Origin: JAVEDQ01 sp963783105
GTDB taxonomy: Bacteria > Actinomycetota > Actinomycetes > Frankiales > Frankiaceae
Length of the DNA: 64,000 nucleotides
Direction: 5' to 3'
Assembly (NCBI GenBank): GCA_963783105.1
Contig: CAWAMI010000001.1
Location: forward strand, 682,001-746,000
A program made the translations under genes and the position numbers. Numbering within the stretch: position 1 is the stretch's first letter; every line of letters starts with the position of its first letter. This document shows positions 8,308 to 16,764 of the stretch, piece after piece. The notes under the pieces are model-generated. The model searched no databases. It was not told the DNA's origin and saw nothing but the letters and a program-made list of their open reading frames with translations.

Positions 8308-9465
8308 TCAGGCGGTGACGACCGGGACCCGGTGCCGGGCCACCATCAGCCAGGCGCCGAGGACGGCGCTGCTGGCGGCCAGCGCCGCGAGCGGCGTCGC
8401 GAGCCGCTCGCCGTAGATCAGCGTGATGAGGACGGGCACGCCGAAGCCGGAGTAGGCGACGGCGTAGAAGGCGGCGTAGACCGCCCCGCGCGACTCGTCG
8501 GTCGAGAGCCGTTCAGCCAGCGCCAGGCCGGCCGGCAGACACAGCCCGGAGCCAACACCCAGAAGGGCGGCGACCGGCACGAGCGGCAGCCAGGTGCTGC
8601 CGTGCGAGGCCACGATGGCGAGCAGCAGGCCGACCGTGCCGACCGCGCACCCGACCGGCGCCGCATGGCTACCCAACGGGTGGGCGGCGGGCGCGACGAG
8701 GACGGCGACGCCGAGCACCACCCCCGCGATGAGGCCGGCGACCGCGAGTTTCGGGTCGCTGTCGTCGAGGAGGAAGGGCAGCACCGTCGCCGCGGTGGCC
8801 GGGTAGGCGAAGATCGGCAGCGCCGTCGGGACGAGCAGCAGCAGGAACGGCCGGCGTGATGCCGGCGGCAGCCGGAGCCGCAGCATCGGCCCGCGGGCAC
8901 GGGTCCGCACGGTCTCGGGAACCGGGAGGATGAGCGCCAGGGCGGCCAGCGCCAGGGCGACGTGCACGACGTAGGGCGTCACGGTCGGCGCGGGGCCGTA
9001 CTCGGCGAGCAGCCCCGCGCTCAGCGGGCCCAACGAGAAGCCGGCGTTCATCGCGATCGACGCCCGGCGGGCCGACCGGTTCACCGGGGCCGCCGGGGCC
9101 ACCTCGCGCAGCCAGGCGCTGCCGACGCTGAACACCGCGCCCGAGACGAAACCCTGCAGGAAGCGGGCGACGAACAGCAGCGGAGTGGCGTCGGCGGCGG
9201 GGAGGAACAGGACCGACGCGAGGGCGGCCAGCGCGGCGAAGGGCAGGACGACCGGACGACGTCCCAATCGGTCCGAGGCCGGACCGGCGAGCAGCAGGGC
9301 CAGCATCAGCCCCGCCGCGTAGACGGCGAAGATCGACGTGACCACCGCCGGAGACAGGTGCAGCCGCTCGCGGTAGAGCACGAGCAGGGGCGTGGACACG
9401 TTGGTCCCGAAGGCGACGGCGAACAGCAGCAGCACGACCCGACGCCACTGCCCGGGGTCGGTCAT
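8308..9465 (-). CDS. MFS transporter
   Basis: A 385-residue protein with 12 predicted membrane helices. The loop between helices 2 and 3 reads GPASDRLGRRPV, the standard major facilitator motif A (G-x-x-x-D-R-x-G-R-R). Length and layout fit the drug-export type subgroup, but the substrate cannot be read. It starts at ATG 9465 and is divergent from the reductase gene at 9543. An inverted repeat (9512-9535) lies between them; no regulator gene is adjacent. Confidence 0.9.
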   Translation of the reverse strand: MTDPGQWRRVVLLLFAVAFGTNVSTPLLVLYRERLHLSPAVVTSIFAVYAAGLMLALLLAGPASDRLGRRPVVLPFAALAALASVLFLPAADATPLLFVARFLQGFVSGAVFSVGSAWLREVAPAAPVNRSARRASIAMNAGFSLGPLSAGLLAEYGPAPTVTPYVVHVALALAALALILPVPETVRTRARGPMLRLRLPPASRRPFLLLLVPTALPIFAYPATAATVLPFLLDDSDPKLAVAGLIAGVVLGVAVLVAPAAHPLGSHAAPVGCAVGTVGLLLAIVASHGSTWLPLVPVAALLGVGSGLCLPAGLALAERLSTDESRGAVYAAFYAVAYSGFGVPVLITLIYGERLATPLAALAASSAVLGAWLMVARHRVPVVTA

Positions 9466-9511
9466 GACCCGATTGTCCCTTCCACCGATCCGGCCGGGAC
9501 GAGAGCCGAAA

Positions 9512-9535
9512 ACTGTCGGACCCCCGTGCGACAGT
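9512..9535. promoter_or_regulatory. Palindromic operator candidate between MFS and reductase genes
   Basis: Perfect 7-base arms ACTGTCG (9512-9518) and CGACAGT (9529-9535) are separated by 10 bases. The site ends 7 bases before the ATG of the reductase gene and 46 bases before that of the MFS gene, so it could control both. No local regulator gene explains it. Confidence 0.45.
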
Positions 9536-9542
9536 CCGCGCC

Positions 9543-10130
9543 ATGACGACGACCCGGTACTACACGGCGACCACGCTGGACGGCTTCCTCGCCGACGCGG
9601 ACAACTCGCTCGCCTGGCTCTTCGAGGTCGAGGGCGACGTCGACCACGCCCAGGCCTTTCCGGTCTTCTTCGGGGAGATCGGCGCGATGGCGATGGGGGC
9701 GACGACGTACGAGTGGGTGATCGAGCACGAGGGCGCGCTCGATCACCCGGAGAAGTGGAGCACCTGGTACGGCGAGGTACCGCTCTGGGTGTTCAGCCAC
9801 CGCGACCTCCCGCCGGTACCGGGCGCCGCGGTGACGATCACCTCGGAGGACGTGGCGACGGTGCACGCCCAGATGACGGAGGCGGCAGCCGGCAAGGACA
9901 TCTGGCTCGTCGGTGGCGGCGACCTCGTCGGCCAGTTCGCCGACCGCGGCCTGCTCGACCAGATCGAGGTGAGCGTCGCACCGGTGACCCTCGGCGCGGG
10001 CGCGCCCCTGCTGCCGCGGCGGCTGCTGGCTCGCGACCTGAAGCTCACCGATCTCCGGCGCAACGGTCAGTTCGCCGAGCTGACCTACCGGGTCGTCCAC
10101 CCATCGGGAGAACCGGCGGCGGTTGACTGA
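9543..10130 (+). CDS. RibD C-terminal/dihydrofolate reductase-like protein
   Basis: The 195-residue protein has the RibD_C fold pattern: TRYYTATTLDGFLADADNSL at the N-terminus (NADPH/substrate strand), GAMAMGATTYEW near 54, and DIWLVGGGDLVGQFADRGLL (about 120-139), the glycine loop that binds NADPH in this family. Members reduce pteridine- or pyrimidine-type substrates, but the stand-alone actinobacterial ones are uncharacterised. The start is ATG; the upstream region is mostly operator sequence and has no clear ribosome site, so translation may be leaderless. Confidence 0.9.
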   Translation: MTTTRYYTATTLDGFLADADNSLAWLFEVEGDVDHAQAFPVFFGEIGAMAMGATTYEWVIEHEGALDHPEKWSTWYGEVPLWVFSHRDLPPVPGAAVTITSEDVATVHAQMTEAAAGKDIWLVGGGDLVGQFADRGLLDQIEVSVAPVTLGAGAPLLPRRLLARDLKLTDLRRNGQFAELTYRVVHPSGEPAAVD

Positions 10131-10148
10131 CCTGCCCGCACTCCCGGG

Positions 10149-13100
10149 TCACTGCACCCAGGCTTGCGCGGGCAGGAAGCCGAACAACGGGTGGTTCTGG
10201 TAGCCACCGAGCCGAGGTGAGACGAGTTCCACGGACCGCCCGTTGGCGAGCGGGACGACCGGCACCTCGTCGACGACCCGCCGGCCGGCCTCCGCCCAGA
10301 CCTGCCCGGCCTGGCCCGGATCGGTCGCGTCGAGGGCGTGTGCGCGCTCGGTGAGCTGATCCAGCGACGGGTCGCAGAACCAGCCGTTGTTCGACCCGCC
10401 GCACGAGACGAAGTTCGCGAAGAAGATGTCCGGAATCGGGGACGTCCACGATGAGAAGGCCACCTGCGCCGAGGTCCCGGACGTCGGCGGGGGAGTCTCC
10501 GGCAACCGCCCGCGCACGCTGACGCGGTATCCGAGGGAGGAGAGGGTGCGAGCGACGCGATCGATGAGGGTCGGGGGCTCCGCTTCCCCGGTGGACAGAA
10601 CGGTGACGGGCGTGCCTCGCGTGCCGGACGCGGCGACGAGTTCGCGGGCTCGGGTGAGGTCGGGCGCGAGCTGGCAGTTCGCGCCCGAGCCGCTCACGCT
10701 CGGGGGCAGCAGCTGACAGGTCGGAGCAGCGACATCGGGCCCTCCGTAGGCGGTGAGAAGCGCGGTGCGGTCCATGGCCAGGCTGAACGCGCGACGCACG
10801 CGGACGTCGTTGAAGGGCGCGCGTGCCGTGTTCAGCGTCAGGAAGTCGGTCGTCGGCACGGCGTTGACGTGCAGTTGGGCGGCCCGGTGATTCCTGACCT
10901 CGGCCAGCAGCTCCGGCGGTATCCCTTCCGCGGCCCAGTCGGCGTTCCCCAGCTCGATCGTGCGGATCTGGCTCGCCTGCGGGACGTCGAATCGCCAGTC
11001 GATCACGTCGGCCACACCATCGGGCTGTGCTGCCGGCGACCATTCGCGGAAGAACGGGTTGCGCTCGAAGCGCACCCTTTCGGACGTCGCCGAGACGATG
11101 CGGTAGGGGCCGGTTCCCGGCACCGGGACCAGCTCGCTGTCCCGCATCGGGGTTTCCGGAGGCACCGGTGCGGCGGAGGGCAGGCCGAGCCAGACGAGGA
11201 GGTCGGGGTCCGGTCGGCCGAGCTGGAACTCGATCGTTCCCAGGACGTCGTCGGTGACGATGGCTCGCGCCAGCGAACAGGTTCCCGGCAACGGACGGCA
11301 CCGTTCTGCGCCGAGGAGGGCGGTGAAGTAGGTCGCCCACGTCGAGGAGTTGAGGAACATCCGCTCGATGGCTCGACGGAAGTCGCTGGCCCGAACGATC
11401 TCCCCGGTGGAGTAGCGCATGCCGGGACGCAGCCGGAAGCTGTACCTGGTGCCGGACGCGGTCGAGGTGGGGAGTGCCTCCGCCAGATCCGGGACGCGTT
11501 GGAGGCCGGCCGGGCCGCTCGTCGGTCGATAGCTGAGCAGCCCGTCGTAGGCGAGCCCCGCCAACTGAGGAGGTTGCGTGCCGGTGTAGATCCCCGGGTC
11601 GACCGACGATTGGGTGTTCGAGGTGAGCAGCGTCAGCGTGCCGCCGCGGTGGACGGCGTCGTTCGGGCGGGTGCCCACCCAGAGCCGCCCTGTGCTCATG
11701 GCGAGCGAGGTGGGCTGGTTCGGCAGCTGCACTACGCGCGTGACGGAGTTGTGCGCGGGGTTGATCCGCGAGACGGTCCGGGCGAACTCGCTGGCCACCC
11801 ACAGGTCGCCGTCGGCGTACGTCAGGTCGGTGGGTCCCGAACCGACCGGGATCGTGGACTCGATCTGACCGGTACCCGCATCGAGGCGGAGCACGGTGGC
11901 GTTGAGGCTGTCCGCCACCCAGACCGAGCCGCCCCCGATGGTGATGGCGGTGGGCCCGCCGCCGACCCGAACGATGGTGAGCACCTTTCCCGTCGCGCCG
12001 TCGACCGCCACGACCGTGCCGGTGTTCGGGCTCGCCGCCCAGACGGTGCGCCCGTCGGTCGCCACGTGGGCGACGGGGTCGCTCACCGTCAGCGAGCGCT
12101 CGATCCGACCTGTCGCGGGGTCGATCCGCGACAGGGCCTGCCCCACCGGGTCGACGACCCACATCTTGCGTCCGTCGAACGCGATCCCCGTCGGCCTGCC
12201 GCCCACGGAGATGGTTTGGGTGACCAGCTGCGTGCGCTGGTCGATGCGGCTGACGGTGCCGCCCGTCGTGCCGGCCGCCCACACCGCTCCGTCACCGGTG
12301 GCCACCGCCCCGGGAGCGCTCGGGATCGCCACCCGCGCATCCGACTCGCGGCCCCTCGAACCCGACGTGTCCCGCCGGACCAGCACGTTCCCGTCGGGCT
12401 CCGCCGCCCACAGCCCGTCGGTGTCGCCGACGAGGTCCGTCGGCGTCGTGTCCAACCGAACGCTCTCTCCGAGCTCCCCCGACGACAGGCTGATCGCCGT
12501 GACCGCCGCCGTGTCCTGCGGAGCCGCGTGCGCACCTCGGGTGGTGTCACCGGCGAGGAAGGAGGCGACGATGGCGAGGGCCAGCAGGCCGGCGGCGACG
12601 GTCATCCATGTCGGAGCCCTCGTGGGCGCTCGTGCCCGGGGCCCATGCCTGCGGGAGACGGCCGGCGCGTCCGCCGGGCCTGAGCCGGTCGCTCCCCTCG
12701 CCGCCGGTGTGTGGGCCCGAGGAGGGGGAGCCGGGGCGGTGGGGGCGCTGAGCTCGGGGTCCTGCCGGAGGATCCGCCCCTCCAGATCCCGGAGCCGCGC
12801 GCCCGGTTCGATGCCGAGCTCGGCCGACAGCCGTCGCCGCGCCGCGGCGAGGGTCTCCAGCGCCCTCGCCTGTTGCCCGGAGCGGTAGAGGGCCAGCGCC
12901 AGGTCGGCGACGAGCCACTCGCGTAGGGGCTGCGCCTGTACCAGTCGATCGAGCTCGTCGACCAGCTCGGGTCCACCCCCGAGCAGCAGGTCGGCATCGA
13001 CCCGTAGCTCGACTGCCTGCAACCGGCGTTCCTCGAGTTCGGCCGCCGGGCCCGTGGCGAACGGGGCATCGAGGACGTCGGCCAGCGCCGGGCCGCGCCA

Positions 13101-13505
13101 CAGGCCGAGCGCGGACCGCAACCGGTCCGCCGCCTCCTGAGGCCTTGCGGCGGCCAGGAGCCGGTTTCCGTCCGCCAGCGCCGATTCGAAACACGCGACG
13201 TCGAACTCCTCGGCCTCGACGTGGATCAGGTATCCGGGTTGACGCCGGATCAGCCGGTCTGCCCCGTCAGAAGTCAGCGCCCTGCGCAACGCCGATACTT
13301 GTGCGTCGAGGGCGTGCTCGCTGTCCTTCGGTGGCTTGTCTCCCCAGAGGCCTTCGATCAAGTGGTCCCGTGAGACCACGTCGCCGGCGCGCAGCAAGAG
13401 CATCGCGAGCAGTGCCCGCTGCTTGGCGCCGTGCAGCACGAGTGCCTCTCCGCGCAGGTCAGCCCCTACGGGGCCGAGAAGCCGGAAGCGGGTCACGACA
13501 GGCAT
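10149..13505 (-). CDS. Membrane-bound SARP/BTAD regulator fused to beta-propeller and family 5 solute-binding domain
   Basis: This 1,118-residue protein combines domains that normally belong to separate proteins. Residues 1-95 form an OmpR-type winged helix of the SARP kind (RALLAMLLLRAGDVVSRDHL). Residues 97-245 are a bacterial transcriptional activator (BTAD) helical domain. A Pro/Ala linker leads to one membrane helix (about 301-319). Outside are YVTN/Vgb-like propeller repeats (about 340-615, with repeated VWVADS, LWVASE, MWVVDP) and then a family 5 oligopeptide-type solute-binding domain (620-1118, RYSFRLRPGMRYSTGEIVRA). The design suggests a one-component sensor that binds a ligand outside and acts on DNA inside. 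Start ATG 13505; a 45-residue upstream extension to 13640 is judged non-coding because it covers the divergent promoter. Confidence 0.9.
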   Translation of the reverse strand: MPVVTRFRLLGPVGADLRGEALVLHGAKQRALLAMLLLRAGDVVSRDHLIEGLWGDKPPKDSEHALDAQVSALRRALTSDGADRLIRRQPGYLIHVEAEEFDVACFESALADGNRLLAAARPQEAADRLRSALGLWRGPALADVLDAPFATGPAAELEERRLQAVELRVDADLLLGGGPELVDELDRLVQAQPLREWLVADLALALYRSGQQARALETLAAARRRLSAELGIEPGARLRDLEGRILRQDPELSAPTAPAPPPRAHTPAARGATGSGPADAPAVSRRHGPRARAPTRAPTWMTVAAGLLALAIVASFLAGDTTRGAHAAPQDTAAVTAISLSSGELGESVRLDTTPTDLVGDTDGLWAAEPDGNVLVRRDTSGSRGRESDARVAIPSAPGAVATGDGAVWAAGTTGGTVSRIDQRTQLVTQTISVGGRPTGIAFDGRKMWVVDPVGQALSRIDPATGRIERSLTVSDPVAHVATDGRTVWAASPNTGTVVAVDGATGKVLTIVRVGGGPTAITIGGGSVWVADSLNATVLRLDAGTGQIESTIPVGSGPTDLTYADGDLWVASEFARTVSRINPAHNSVTRVVQLPNQPTSLAMSTGRLWVGTRPNDAVHRGGTLTLLTSNTQSSVDPGIYTGTQPPQLAGLAYDGLLSYRPTSGPAGLQRVPDLAEALPTSTASGTRYSFRLRPGMRYSTGEIVRASDFRRAIERMFLNSSTWATYFTALLGAERCRPLPGTCSLARAIVTDDVLGTIEFQLGRPDPDLLVWLGLPSAAPVPPETPMRDSELVPVPGTGPYRIVSATSERVRFERNPFFREWSPAAQPDGVADVIDWRFDVPQASQIRTIELGNADWAAEGIPPELLAEVRNHRAAQLHVNAVPTTDFLTLNTARAPFNDVRVRRAFSLAMDRTALLTAYGGPDVAAPTCQLLPPSVSGSGANCQLAPDLTRARELVAASGTRGTPVTVLSTGEAEPPTLIDRVARTLSSLGYRVSVRGRLPETPPPTSGTSAQVAFSSWTSPIPDIFFANFVSCGGSNNGWFCDPSLDQLTERAHALDATDPGQAGQVWAEAGRRVVDEVPVVPLANGRSVELVSPRLGGYQNHPLFGFLPAQAWVQ

Positions 13506-13516
13506 GGAAGCACCGC

Positions 13517-13545
13517 CGTGAGGCAACCGCGAGGTTTTCGTGAGG
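13517..13545 (+). promoter_or_regulatory. Putative SARP binding site: three heptamers at 11-bp spacing
   Basis: CGTGAGG (13517-13523), CGCGAGG (13528-13534) and CGTGAGG (13539-13545) are direct repeats, each separated by 4 bases, giving an 11-bp period on one face of the helix. Eight bases after the last repeat is AATGAT (13554-13559), a reasonable -10. SARP regulators are known to bind heptamer direct repeats of 11-bp period placed 8 bases before a -10 element, so this site should drive the lipoprotein gene at 13639. The site also abuts the start of the regulator gene. Confidence 0.65.
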
Positions 13546-13553
13546 TGAATCGA

Positions 13554-13559
13554 AATGAT
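13554..13559 (+). promoter_or_regulatory. -10 element of the lipoprotein promoter
   Basis: AATGAT lies exactly 8 bases after the third heptamer; there is no recognisable -35, as expected of an activator-dependent promoter. It predicts an RNA start near 13566 and a leader of about 73 bases. Confidence 0.45.
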
Positions 13560-13638
13560 TTCCCTGAAGCGCCGAGGTCGGAACGAGTAATACCGCTCTT
13601 TCGCCACATTCGGACGCTTTTTGCGAAGAGGAGACACC

Positions 13639-14739
13639 ATGGACGGTCACAAGAAAGCTGCCGCGCGTGTCCTTCTCGGCCTGGCCGTTCTCGCCGTCGC
13701 CGCGACCTCGACGGCGTGCTCCGGCACCTCGTCGAGGACGGTCCCCACCACCGCGCAGCCGGGGGCAGCGGCTGCCCCCTCCGGTACCGCCGACGTGATC
13801 GCCTTCCGGCGATTCACGGACGCGACGCACACGAGCTCCCAGATCGTCACGGCGAGGCTCGACGGCTCCCAGGAGAAGGTGCTGACGAACCCGGGGCCGG
13901 AGGGCGCCGACAGCCTCCCGACCTGGTCTCCGGACGGCTCACGGATCGCCTTCGGGCGGGACGTTCCGCAGCGCGGCTGCGGGCCGGACTGTTCGCTCCG
14001 AGAGGTCTTCGTGGTCGGCGTCGCCGGCGGGCCCGCCACCCAGCTGACCCACTCGCCGGGAGGTGCGCTCTGTGTCGACTCGGCTCCGTCCAGCTGCGAC
14101 GGCGATCCCGCTTGGTCACCTGACGGGAAGCGGCTTGCGTTCACCCGCACGGTGAAGACGTCGAGCGATCCCAGGGAGCAGACCGGGATCTGGACGGTCA
14201 ACGCGGACGGTTCCGGCGAGCGGTTGTTGACCTCCCGGCCCGAGCCGCAGCACACCAACGGCCCGGCCTGGTCGCCGGACGGGACCCTCCTGGCGTTCGA
14301 GCGGGGCACCTTCGACGACAGCGGTCAGGCGATGACCTCGTCCGTGTACACGATGCGGGCCGACGGGACCGACGAGCGGCCGATCACCCCGCCGGACCGC
14401 AAGCTCGGGGACCACCCGCAGTGGTCTCCTGATGGGCAGACGATCCTGTTCCGTGACAACGTCGGCACGCCGACCGGCACCTTCAGGCCGTCCGCTCTCT
14501 ACACCGTGCATCCCGACGGGTCGGGACTGGAAAAGATCACCGGCTCGGACCCGAGCCTGCAGTACCTGTCCGGCTCCTTCTCGCCCGACGGCAAGTCGAT
14601 CGTGGTGCCGCGCGTCCATCGCGGCAGTCACGACGACCAGGCCGAGCTCTACGTGCTCAGCTCTGCAGGAGCGGTGCAGCGGCTCGTCGTCGAGAACCCG
14701 AACTGGCAGAGCACCGTGCGGTGGAGCCCACGGTCGTAG
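13639..14739 (+). CDS. TolB-like beta-propeller lipoprotein
   Basis: A 366-residue exported protein. Residues 1-27 form a lipoprotein signal ending in the lipobox STAC. The rest holds about six PD40/WD40-like blades marked by repeats such as PTWSPDGSRIAFG, PAWSPDGKRLAFTR, PAWSPDGTLLAFER, PQWSPDGQTILFRD and GSFSPDGKSIVVPR. Two disulfide-prone Cys pairs occur (RGCGPDC, and CVDSAPSSC). Such propellers bind proteins or glycans at the envelope. The ATG at 13639 is preceded by AAGAGGAGACACC. It is divergent from the membrane-bound SARP-like regulator, whose own external half includes a propeller. Confidence 0.88.
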   Translation: MDGHKKAAARVLLGLAVLAVAATSTACSGTSSRTVPTTAQPGAAAAPSGTADVIAFRRFTDATHTSSQIVTARLDGSQEKVLTNPGPEGADSLPTWSPDGSRIAFGRDVPQRGCGPDCSLREVFVVGVAGGPATQLTHSPGGALCVDSAPSSCDGDPAWSPDGKRLAFTRTVKTSSDPREQTGIWTVNADGSGERLLTSRPEPQHTNGPAWSPDGTLLAFERGTFDDSGQAMTSSVYTMRADGTDERPITPPDRKLGDHPQWSPDGQTILFRDNVGTPTGTFRPSALYTVHPDGSGLEKITGSDPSLQYLSGSFSPDGKSIVVPRVHRGSHDDQAELYVLSSAGAVQRLVVENPNWQSTVRWSPRS

Positions 14740-14756
14740 GAGTCGTAGGAGCAGCG

Positions 14757-14797
14757 GCGAAGACCTCCCGGTGCCGAAGGCGCCAGGAGGTCTTCGC
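14757..14797. terminator. Bidirectional hairpin between convergent genes
   Basis: Arms GCGAAGACCTCC (14757-14768) and GGAGGTCTTCGC (14786-14797) are perfect; one mismatch follows and then a 6-bp inner stem with a GAA loop. It lies between the lipoprotein stop (14739) and the alcohol dehydrogenase stop (14807), so it can serve both strands. No T-tract is present, as is common in high-GC genomes. Confidence 0.75.
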
Positions 14798-14806
14798 GCG
14801 TGCGCG

Positions 14807-15847
14807 TCAGAGGGTGGCGGTGTCGACGACGAAGCGGTAGCGCACGTCGCTCGCGATCACGCGCTCCCAGGCCTCGTTGATCTGGTCGGCGGAGATGACC
14901 TCGATCTCGGCGCCGAGGTTGTGCTCGGCGCAGAAGTCCAGCATCTCCTGGGTCTGCGGGATGCCGCCGATCATCGAGCCGGCGAGTGTCTTGCCGCCGC
15001 CGATGAGCGAGAAGGCGGAGATCGGCATCGGCTTCTCCGGGGCGCCGACCTCGACGAGAGTGCCCTCGGCCTTCAGCAGACCGAGGTAGCGGTCCATCGG
15101 GAGGTTCGCCGAAACCGTGTTGATGATGAGGTCGAAGCTGCCGCGGAGATCCTTGAACGTCTCGCGCTCACTGGTGGCGTAGTAGGAGTCGGCGCCGAGC
15201 CGAAGGCCGTCCTCCTGCTTCTTCAGCGACTGGCTGAGCACCGTGACCTCGGCGCCCATCGCGTGCGCGATCTTGACGGCCATGTGGCCGAGGCCCCCGA
15301 GTCCGATGACCGCGACCTTCTTGCCGGGACCGGCTCCGAAGCGGGCGAGCGGGCTGTAGGTCGTGATCCCGGCGCAGAGCAGCGGCGCGGCGGCGTCGAG
15401 CTCGATGCCGTCCGGGATACGAAGCGTGAAGTCCTCGCTGACGACGATGTGGGTCGAGTAGCCGCCGGCGGTGGGCCGCCCGTCGACGTCGACGCCGTCG
15501 TAGGTGCCGATCATGCCCTTCAGGCAGTACTGCTCGAGACCGCGCCGACAGTTCTCGCACTCCTGACACGAGCCGACCATGCAGCCGACGCCGACGCGGT
15601 CACCGACGGCGTGCTTGGTCACCTCGTCGCCGATCTGGGTGACGACGCCGGCGATCTCGTGCCCGACGACGATCGGGTAGGTCACGTCGTGCCATTCCCC
15701 GCGGGCGGTGTGGATGTCGGAGTGGCAGATGCCGGCGTACTTGATCTCGATCAGCACGTCCTTCGGCCCGACCTCCCGCCGCTCGATGGTGGTCGGCTTC
15801 AGCGGCTCGTCGGCGGCGAAGGCGGCATAGGCGTTGACGGTCTGCAC
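14807..15847 (-). CDS. Zinc-dependent NAD(P) alcohol dehydrogenase (CAD/AdhC type)
   Basis: The 346-residue enzyme is a medium-chain dehydrogenase. The catalytic zinc ligands are in GICHSDIHTARGEW and GHEIAGVV, the structural zinc ligands in CQECENCRRGLEQYC, and the cofactor loop is GLGGLGHMAVKIAH. The sequence resembles cinnamyl-alcohol dehydrogenase/YahK and mycobacterial AdhC, which reduce aldehydes with NADPH. It is cytosolic. The start is GTG at 15847, with AGGAG 7 bases upstream. Confidence 0.92.
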   Translation of the reverse strand: MQTVNAYAAFAADEPLKPTTIERREVGPKDVLIEIKYAGICHSDIHTARGEWHDVTYPIVVGHEIAGVVTQIGDEVTKHAVGDRVGVGCMVGSCQECENCRRGLEQYCLKGMIGTYDGVDVDGRPTAGGYSTHIVVSEDFTLRIPDGIELDAAAPLLCAGITTYSPLARFGAGPGKKVAVIGLGGLGHMAVKIAHAMGAEVTVLSQSLKKQEDGLRLGADSYYATSERETFKDLRGSFDLIINTVSANLPMDRYLGLLKAEGTLVEVGAPEKPMPISAFSLIGGGKTLAGSMIGGIPQTQEMLDFCAEHNLGAEIEVISADQINEAWERVIASDVRYRFVVDTATL

Positions 15848-16140
15848 AGGGAGACTCCTGAACTCGGAACGGGGGACCCGGGCGACGGGGCGTCGCGTCG
15901 CCGGGTAACGGGGGCGGCAGCTGCCCGCGGCGGTGCGGGCTCGCGCTCACCCACTGGCGTGCCCACTTGACCGCCCGTTGCACCGGCAACGACCCAGCTT
16001 TCGCGACACGAGCAGCATGAGGGTCGGGACGGGCCCACCGTGGTCCCAGCCCTCGCCAGGAGCGGCTAGCCTTCTGCCCGACGAGGGAAGTCTCGGCAGC
16101 GAGGGTGGGCCTTCGGTAGTGCGACAACTGAAAACAGGAC

Positions 16141-16213
16141 GGGCCGTTAGCTCAATTGGCAGAGCAGGGGGCTTTTAACCCTCGAGTTGCGCGTTCGAGT
16201 CGCGCACGGCCCA
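16141..16213 (+). tRNA. tRNA-Lys (anticodon TTT)
   Basis: A 73-base cloverleaf. The acceptor arms GGGCCGT (16141-16147) and ACGGCCC (16206-16212) pair fully. The D-arm is GCTC/GAGC (16150-16153 with 16162-16165). The anticodon stem GGGGG/CCCTC closes the loop CTTTTAA with anticodon TTT at 16174-16176. The T-arm is GCGCG-TTCGAGT-CGCGC. The discriminator base is A and no CCA is encoded. Its 3' end faces a low-GC HNH gene 18 bases away. Confidence 0.95.
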
Positions 16214-16231
16214 CCTCGATAGTTGTGTTCT

Positions 16232-16693
16232 CTAGACCTCCGCTTGCCCTTCGAGAGCCTTCTGTCGCCAGCTTCTTGCTCGCTCGCAAGTGACGATTCG
16301 ATGGCAATTGGCGCAGCGAACGTCGCACTTGGCGATCTCGCGCTCGATGGTCCTCCATGGGTATGAGGATGCCGCGAGTCTCGAGACCATCCCGAACTTC
16401 TTCTCGCCGGGCCGATGGTCGAAGTCGAGCACGCGGAGATCCATTTCCCCGCAGTCAACGCACGGATGCTCCTGCAGGTAGCGCATCATGAGCACCCAGT
16501 TCTCGCCTCGTGTTCGATCGTTGCGCTTGCGAGTGGTGGCCTTGTGTTCCTTCTTGTTGGCCTGGTACCAGGTGCGAGAGCACTCGCGGCAGCGGGACTG
16601 GAGTCCGTCGCTGCTTCTCGCGCGCTTATTGAATTCAGACAGTGGCTTCAGGTATTGACACGTACAACAACGCTTGCAACCGGGGCTCGTCAT
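16232..16693 (-). CDS. HNH endonuclease-like zinc protein
   Basis: A 153-residue protein with an N-terminal zinc ribbon (CKRCCTCQYL, then CRECS, residues 6-39), a basic linker (NKKEHKATTRKRNDRTRG) and an HNH-type domain (CVDCGEMDLRVLDFDHRPG at 78-96; CDVRCANCHR at 123-132). This layout is typical of phage and mobile-element HNH endonucleases. Its base composition is clearly lower in GC than its neighbours: 34 of 60 bases are G or C at 16261-16320. The gene sits tail-to-tail with tRNA-Lys, a common integration site, so it is probably a remnant of a lost element. The start ATG 16693 is chosen because the open frame upstream belongs to a shadow. Confidence 0.85.
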   Translation of the reverse strand: MTSPGCKRCCTCQYLKPLSEFNKRARSSDGLQSRCRECSRTWYQANKKEHKATTRKRNDRTRGENWVLMMRYLQEHPCVDCGEMDLRVLDFDHRPGEKKFGMVSRLAASSYPWRTIEREIAKCDVRCANCHRIVTCERARSWRQKALEGQAEV

Positions 16694-16764
16694 GGCGTTA
16701 TTCTCTCGGGGACCTCCGACAATTTCGGGCCTAGGAGCGCTCCTGTGGAAGGAAGCGTTCGGGA

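Noticed and set aside
10869..12683. A 604-residue open frame on the plus strand
   Set aside because: It is antisense to the SARP/solute-binding gene and shows no conserved motif.
15600..16127. Minus-strand frame upstream of the alcohol dehydrogenase
   Set aside because: It overlaps the dehydrogenase in another frame and is basic and low-complexity; the gap 15848-16140 holds no supported gene.
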